This document shows positions 60,001 through 64,000 of a DNA stretch of 64,000 nt, in pieces. The stretch is taken from contig NC_134398.1 in NCBI RefSeq assembly GCF_050003625.1, positions 19,666,997-19,730,996 on the forward strand. The letters run 5' to 3'. The notes under the pieces are model-generated. The model made no database searches. It had not been told where the DNA came from and saw only the letters and a list, made by a program, of their open reading frames with translations. How positions within the stretch are numbered: the stretch's first letter is position 1; the number at the start of each line of letters is the position of its first letter. The translations under genes and the position numbers were made by a program. The DNA is from Haematobia irritans (lineage: Eukaryota > Arthropoda > Insecta > Diptera > Muscidae).

Positions 60001-60060
60001 TTATTCTGTTTCTATAAAATGTTTTTTTCAAAATTTTACTTCTCTAGAAATCTTTGGCCA
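57060..60060 (-). repeat. Higher-order array: five ~0.6-kb units
   Basis: The landmark TTTCACGTTTAATTTATAGA occurs at 57093, 57731, 58314, 58913 and 59511 (spacings 638, 583, 599, 598). Each unit contains ATATCGGAAAATAAAAAC, the landmark, CATATAGCCGAGATTATGAG and about fifteen variant AT-minisatellite monomers in a fixed order (AAACTTGTGTCAACATTTTA, AAAATGTCCCAAATTTATTT, TATCAAGATGCTATTCC). The first unit contains a local (TTTAA)n expansion at about 57366-57410. Frames such as 57443-57661 and 58623-58844 are copies of the same non-coding repeat. Confidence 0.92.
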
Positions 60061-60680
60061 AAATTCTTTTTATATAGAAAATTTTGTCAAAATTGTATTT
60101 CTATAGAAAATTTTGTAAAAATTGTATATCTATACAAAATTTTGTGAACATTTTTACTTCAATGAAAAGTTTTGCCAAAACTTTATTTTTTTATTCTATT
60201 TTTATTTCTATTGAAAGTTCGTCAAAATTTTATTTCTGTCGAAAAATTTTGCAAAATTTTATGTCTATTGAAAATTTTGTCAAAATATTAATATTATAGA
60301 AAATGTTGTCAAAATTTTATTTCTATAGAAAATTTTGTTAAAATTTTATTTCTATAGAAAATGTTGTCAAAATTTTATTTCTATAGAAAGTTTTGTCAAA
60401 TTTGATTTCTCTAGAAGTCTTTGCCCAAAATTCTATTTAAAAAGAAAATTTTGTCAAAATTGCATTTCTATAGACAATTTTATCATTTTTTTTTTCCTAT
60501 AGAAAATTTTGTAAAAGTTTTATTTCTATAGAAAATTTTATCAAAATTCTATTTCTATAGAAAATTTTATCAAAATTGTATTTCTATAGAAAATTTTGTG
60601 AATTTTTTTTTATAGAAAATTTTGTCAAAGTTTTAGTTCTATCAAGTTTTAGTTCTAAACAATTTGTCAAAATTTATTTT
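60061..60680 (-). repeat. 29-bp AT minisatellite, inverted, tail of the array
   Basis: Simple 29-bp units resume after the last 0.6-kb unit and decay by about 60680. No terminal GTGGCAACCGTG is visible at this edge. Confidence 0.85.
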
Positions 60681-61680
60681 TTGATACTACAACTATTTGT
60701 TCATAGGTATCTATTATCCTTGACCCAACAAATCGCATTGTCTTTAAAAATAGTTTTGTAAAATAATTTTATTCAGTGTAAATTTATTTTATTTATACAC
60801 TTTTGGAGTACAGTGCAACAAATCGAAATAAGCGAACTTTAATTTGGTATCTCTCTTCTCTCTTCACTTTTTCACTTGTATTTCGCATTGTGTTGTTAGT
60901 TTTACATTTACATTATTTTTATTGTTTATTTGGCATTCTAGAGTCATAATATGCCACACCACAGAGTCAAAGAAGAGAAGAAGAAACAAAAGCAACAGTG
61001 AATTTCGCGGGTAACGAGATCTGCACTAGCAACAGTTTGTTTCGCAATTTTCAACAATGGTTACTATTGCACAGTGGTTCCATTGAATAGTTCAGTATAA
61101 GTTAATTCAATTCTATAACTTATCCTGCGTCGCCCAGCCAATTTCATCAACTCCAAGTCATTTATGAAACACTGTATATCCTTGTTTTCCAATGGCATTT
61201 GTGAATCCAGATAGGAAGATAATGAAACCATTCCACAATATATTGTGTATGTGTGTGTACGTGAATACAAGCAAAATATAAGTATAACATACCCATTCAA
61301 TTGCAAACATCAGACGGAAAAATTTTTGAGAACAAAAGTTTTAGAGGTCTTATTCACATTCATTTTGGGCTCAATCTGTAAATGATTCTGGAAAACACAA
61401 TTTTTGGTTTATTTTTAAGCAGTCACACAGCCAGACAAACAGACAGACAGCTATGCAGACAACTGTAATAATAGTATGGAAAATGGTTTTTATTTCAATT
61501 ACATGATGTTCGCCATCGTCACTTTTGGTAATACACATATACTCATGTGGAGGGAGGGTTGGGTAAATAGTTTTCCAAGGAAAGAAATGTTTATTGCTTT
61601 TGTTTCAGCAATAAATAAGTTTTGTTTTCGTGGGATTCAAAATTTGCTTATTCCTTTTAATAAAAATGAAACAAAAAATT
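60681..61680. other. Single-copy spacer with one candidate coding patch
   Basis: Mostly AT-rich non-coding DNA. The stretch 61064-61306 (minus) holds an 80-codon frame of better complexity than its surroundings, ending in the region DLELMKLAGRRRISYRIEL. The order of hydrophobic and charged residues faintly recalls the segment before the last membrane helix of insect gustatory receptors, but no clear acceptor or donor sites frame it and the expected final helix is absent. It could equally be chance. Not called as a gene. Confidence 0.3.
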
Positions 61681-62640
61681 TTAAATTTTGAAAAAACTCT
61701 AAAGAAATAAAATTTTGAAAAAATTTTCGTTAGAAATAAAATTTTAAGAATATTTCCTACAGAAATAAAATTTTGGCAAAATTCTCTATAGAAACCAATT
61801 TTGATAAAAATTTTTTATAGAAATAAAATTTTGACAAAATTATCTATAGAAACCAATCTTGATAAAAATTTTTTATAGAAATAAAATTTTGACAAAATTA
61901 TCTATAGAAACCAATTTTGATAAAAATTTTTTATAGAAATAAAATTTTGACAAAATTATCTATAGAAACCAATTTTGACAAAATTTTCTACAGAAATAAA
62001 ATGTTGACAAAATTTTCTATAGAAATAAAATGTTGACAAAAGATTCAGTAAAAATAAAATTTTGAAGACTTTTTCTATAGGAAACAAATTTTGACAAAAT
62101 TTTCGATCAAAATAAAATTTTGACAAAATTTTCTATAGAAATAAATTTTTGGCAAAACATTCTATAGAAATATAATTTTGACAACATTTTCTATATAAAT
62201 AAAATTTTGGCAAAATTTTCTATAGAATTATAATTTTGGCACAATTTTCTATAGAAATAAAATTGTGACAAAATTTGATCATGACAAAATTTTCTATAGA
62301 AATAAAATTTTGGAAAAAATTTCTATAGAAATAAAACTTGGACACAATTTGCGATAGAAATAAAATTTTGACAAAATATTCTATATAAATATATTACAAA
62401 TTTTTACTTAAATTTCTATAGAAATAAAATTGTGACAAAATTTGATATATAAATAAGATAGTGACAAAATTTTCTAGAGAAATAAAATTTTGACAAAATT
62501 TCCTATAGAAGTAAAATTTGACAAAAGTTTCTATAGAAATAAAATGTTGACAAAACATTCAGTATAAATAAAATTTTGAAGAAATTTCCTATAGGAATCA
62601 AATTTTGAAAATTTTTCTATAGGCTTGAATAAAACATTCT
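61681..62640 (+). repeat. 29-bp AT minisatellite, forward
   Basis: Forward units. Three ~58-bp dimers near 61780-61970 (TATAGAAACCAATTTTGATA followed by a standard unit) are nearly identical. The array is interrupted by a SINE at 62641. Confidence 0.9.
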
Positions 62641-62728
62641 CAAGTTCACCACTGTGGTATCACAATATACTGAATAGTCTAAGTGAGCCTGATACATCGG
62701 GCTGCCACATAACCTAACCTAACCTAAC
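62641..62728 (+). mobile_element. 5'-truncated SINE with 10-bp target duplication
   Basis: AAGTTCACCACTGTGGTATC, CTGAATAGTCTAAGTGAGCC, GGGCTGCCAC and the tail TAACCTAACCTAACCTAAC are the 3' end of the SINE. AAAACATTCT flanks it at 62631-62640 and 62729-62738. The tail is one of the best preserved in the window, suggesting a recent insertion into the AT minisatellite. Confidence 0.9.
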
Positions 62729-63355
62729 AAAACATTCTATAGAAGTAAAGTTTTGACAACATTTTCTATAGAAAAAATATTTTACTAAAATTTCTATAGA
62801 AATAAAATTTTAACAAAATTTTCTATAGAAATAAAATTTTGACAAAATTCTCTGTAGAAAACAACTTTGATAAAATTTTCTATAGAAATAAAATCTAGCC
62901 AAAATTTGCGAAAGAAATAAAATTTTGAAAAAATATTCTATAAATTTTGACAAAAATTTCTATAGAAATAAAATTGTGACAAAATTTTCTATATAAATAA
63001 AATTTTTACAAAATTTTCTATAGCAATAAAATGTTGACAAAATTTTCTATAGATATAAAATTTGACAAAATTTTGTATAGAAATAAAATATTGACAAAAC
63101 ATTCAGTATAAATAAAATGTTGAAGAAATTTTCTATAGGAATCAAATTTTGACAAAATTTTCGTTCAAAATAAAATTTTGACAAAATTTTCTATAGATAT
63201 AAAATTTGACAAAATTTTGTATAGAAATAAAATATTGACAAAACATTCAGTATAAATCAAATGTGGAAGAAATATTCTATAGGAATCAAATTTTCACAAA
63301 ATTTTCTATAGAAATAAATTTTTCGCAAAACATTCTATAGAAATAAAAGACAGAA
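62729..63355 (+). repeat. 29-bp AT minisatellite, forward, continued
   Basis: The array interrupted by the SINE resumes. Variants such as AAACATTCAGTATAAAT recur at about 62550, 63090 and 63240, giving a loose higher-order pattern of a few hundred bp. Confidence 0.88.
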
Positions 63356-63544
63356 TAATGAACTGTCTGAATTTATTCTGATAATTAGTTGATAGTTTTG
63401 CTGCAAGTAGAGGATGCTGCTAACCATCTTGCAGTCTATAGGGCTTTGCCCAAATAAATTTGACAAACATTCTTTTCCTCTGTTGGTTAAGCTACACTTG
63501 TAGTTTAGTCAATGCATGGTTTTAAGCTGAAATCAAAAACAACA
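63356..63544. mobile_element. Internally deleted copy of the 345-bp inverted-repeat element
   Basis: CTGAATTTATTCTGATAATT, GCTGCAAGTAGAGGATGCTG and AGTCTATAGGGCTTTGCCCA match 38960-39080, and the right end TGGTTTTAAGCTGAAATC matches the terminal repeat. The left terminal repeat and part of the interior are missing. It again sits in AT minisatellite next to CAAAAATAAAATTTTGAC, as in the first copy. Confidence 0.8.
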
Positions 63545-63735
63545 AAAATAAAATTTTGACAATATTTTCTATAGAAATAAAATTTTGAAAAATTTTTCTT
63601 AGATATAAAATGTAACAAAATTTTCTATAGAAATAAAATTAAACAAAATTTTCTATAGTAATAAAATTTTGACAAATTTTCTATACAAATAAAAGTTTGA
63701 CACAAAAAGAAATAAAATCTTGACAACATTTTCTA
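63545..63735 (+). repeat. 29-bp AT minisatellite, forward, last block
   Basis: About six forward units followed by degenerate AT-rich sequence with AAATAAATTAAATAATAAAT. Confidence 0.85.
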
Positions 63736-64000
63736 GAGAATTAAATAAATTAAATAATAAATTAATAAATAAATTCAATGTAAAACATTTCTTTCGAATA
63801 AAACAACATTTTTATACTAACCACAAACATTTGATCAAAATCTTCAAAACAAGATTTTTTAATATGGTAGAGTTTTGGTCAATTTTTTTCCAAGTTTTGG
63901 TACATTATTTTTGGCACAAGTGGCATCTGTGTGCGAGCTACCACGACTACACTTCAAACAAAAAAGTGAAACTTATATGGCCATAAAGCCAGTTTAATTC
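63736..64000 (+). other. Right edge, with an AT-minisatellite element terminus
   Basis: TTTTGGTACATTATTTTTGG and CACAAGTGGCATCTGTG at about 63894-63932 match the right terminus seen at 22727-22760 (TTTTGGTAGATTATTTTTGG, GAGTGGCAACCATG), diverged. The 88-codon frame at 63720-63986 spans this and is not considered a gene. Confidence 0.55.

Overview
The window looks like a repeat-dominated stretch of a dipteran nuclear genome, most likely a calyptrate (muscid-type) fly. Three things support this. First, there are many short DINE-1/INE-1-type elements with TATACCC termini and GTCC-rich cores. Second, there is a tRNA-derived SINE with a CCTAA-repeat tail. Third, there are Tc1/mariner-superfamily copies with TA target duplications. 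The species assignment is inference. No intact host gene, rRNA or tRNA gene, or CRISPR array was found. Almost every open frame is a by-product of tandem repeats whose period is a multiple of three, or which lack stops.

Layout. 1-7.6 kb: a degenerate ~29-bp satellite (direct to 5.9 kb, inverted at 6.5-7.6 kb) that has received a DINE-1-like element (162-2096), two SINE copies and an AT-rich MITE. 8.2-12.7 kb: a ~62-70-bp minisatellite split by a dead mariner copy (9475-12221), which is itself split by a DINE-1-like element (9563-11050); three levels of nesting. 14.2-29.2 kb: long arrays of a 29-bp AT-rich minisatellite, interleaved with DINE-1-like elements at 17.6, 20.5 and 22.3 kb. 30.3-32.4 kb: a degraded DINE-1-like element carrying two SINE fragments. 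33.4-36.7 kb: the AT minisatellite in the opposite orientation, containing a ~270-bp (TA)n tract. 37.6-40.7 kb: AT minisatellite and a 345-bp inverted-repeat element. 42.6-45.0 kb: a second DINE-1-like subfamily with a dimeric 305-bp higher-order repeat. 45.5-47.4 kb: a DINE-1-like element with very regular 153-bp repeats and a 419-codon open frame. 48.0-49.3 kb: a nearly full-length mariner with one in-frame stop. 49.3-54.6 kb: inverted AT minisatellite holding two near-identical DINE-1-like elements in a segmental duplication. 54.7-55.6 kb: a diverged DINE-1-like relic. 56.4-60.7 kb: AT minisatellite organised as five ~0.6-kb higher-order units. 61.7-64.0 kb: AT minisatellite with a SINE fragment and a second inverted-repeat element.

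What ties it together. The window is informative about mobile-element mechanics because related filled and empty sites occur side by side. The two mariner copies give an exact empty site for one DINE-1-like insertion. The AT arrays give an empty site for two others. Both show clean insertion into a T run with no target duplication, as expected of Helentron-type rolling-circle elements. The SINE copies carry 10-13-bp target duplications. The AT minisatellite arrays repeatedly begin and end with CACGGTTGCCAC-type inverted termini, which suggests they are transposon-like units whose core is a tandem repeat. The single-copy gaps (5.9-6.5, 7.9-8.2, 12.7-14.2, 14.6-15.4, 18.6-20.0, 29.2-30.3, 32.4-33.4, 36.7-37.6, 40.7-42.4, 47.4-48.0, 55.6-56.4 and 60.7-61.7 kb) show no convincing exon. 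The window is best read as intergenic or large-intron DNA.
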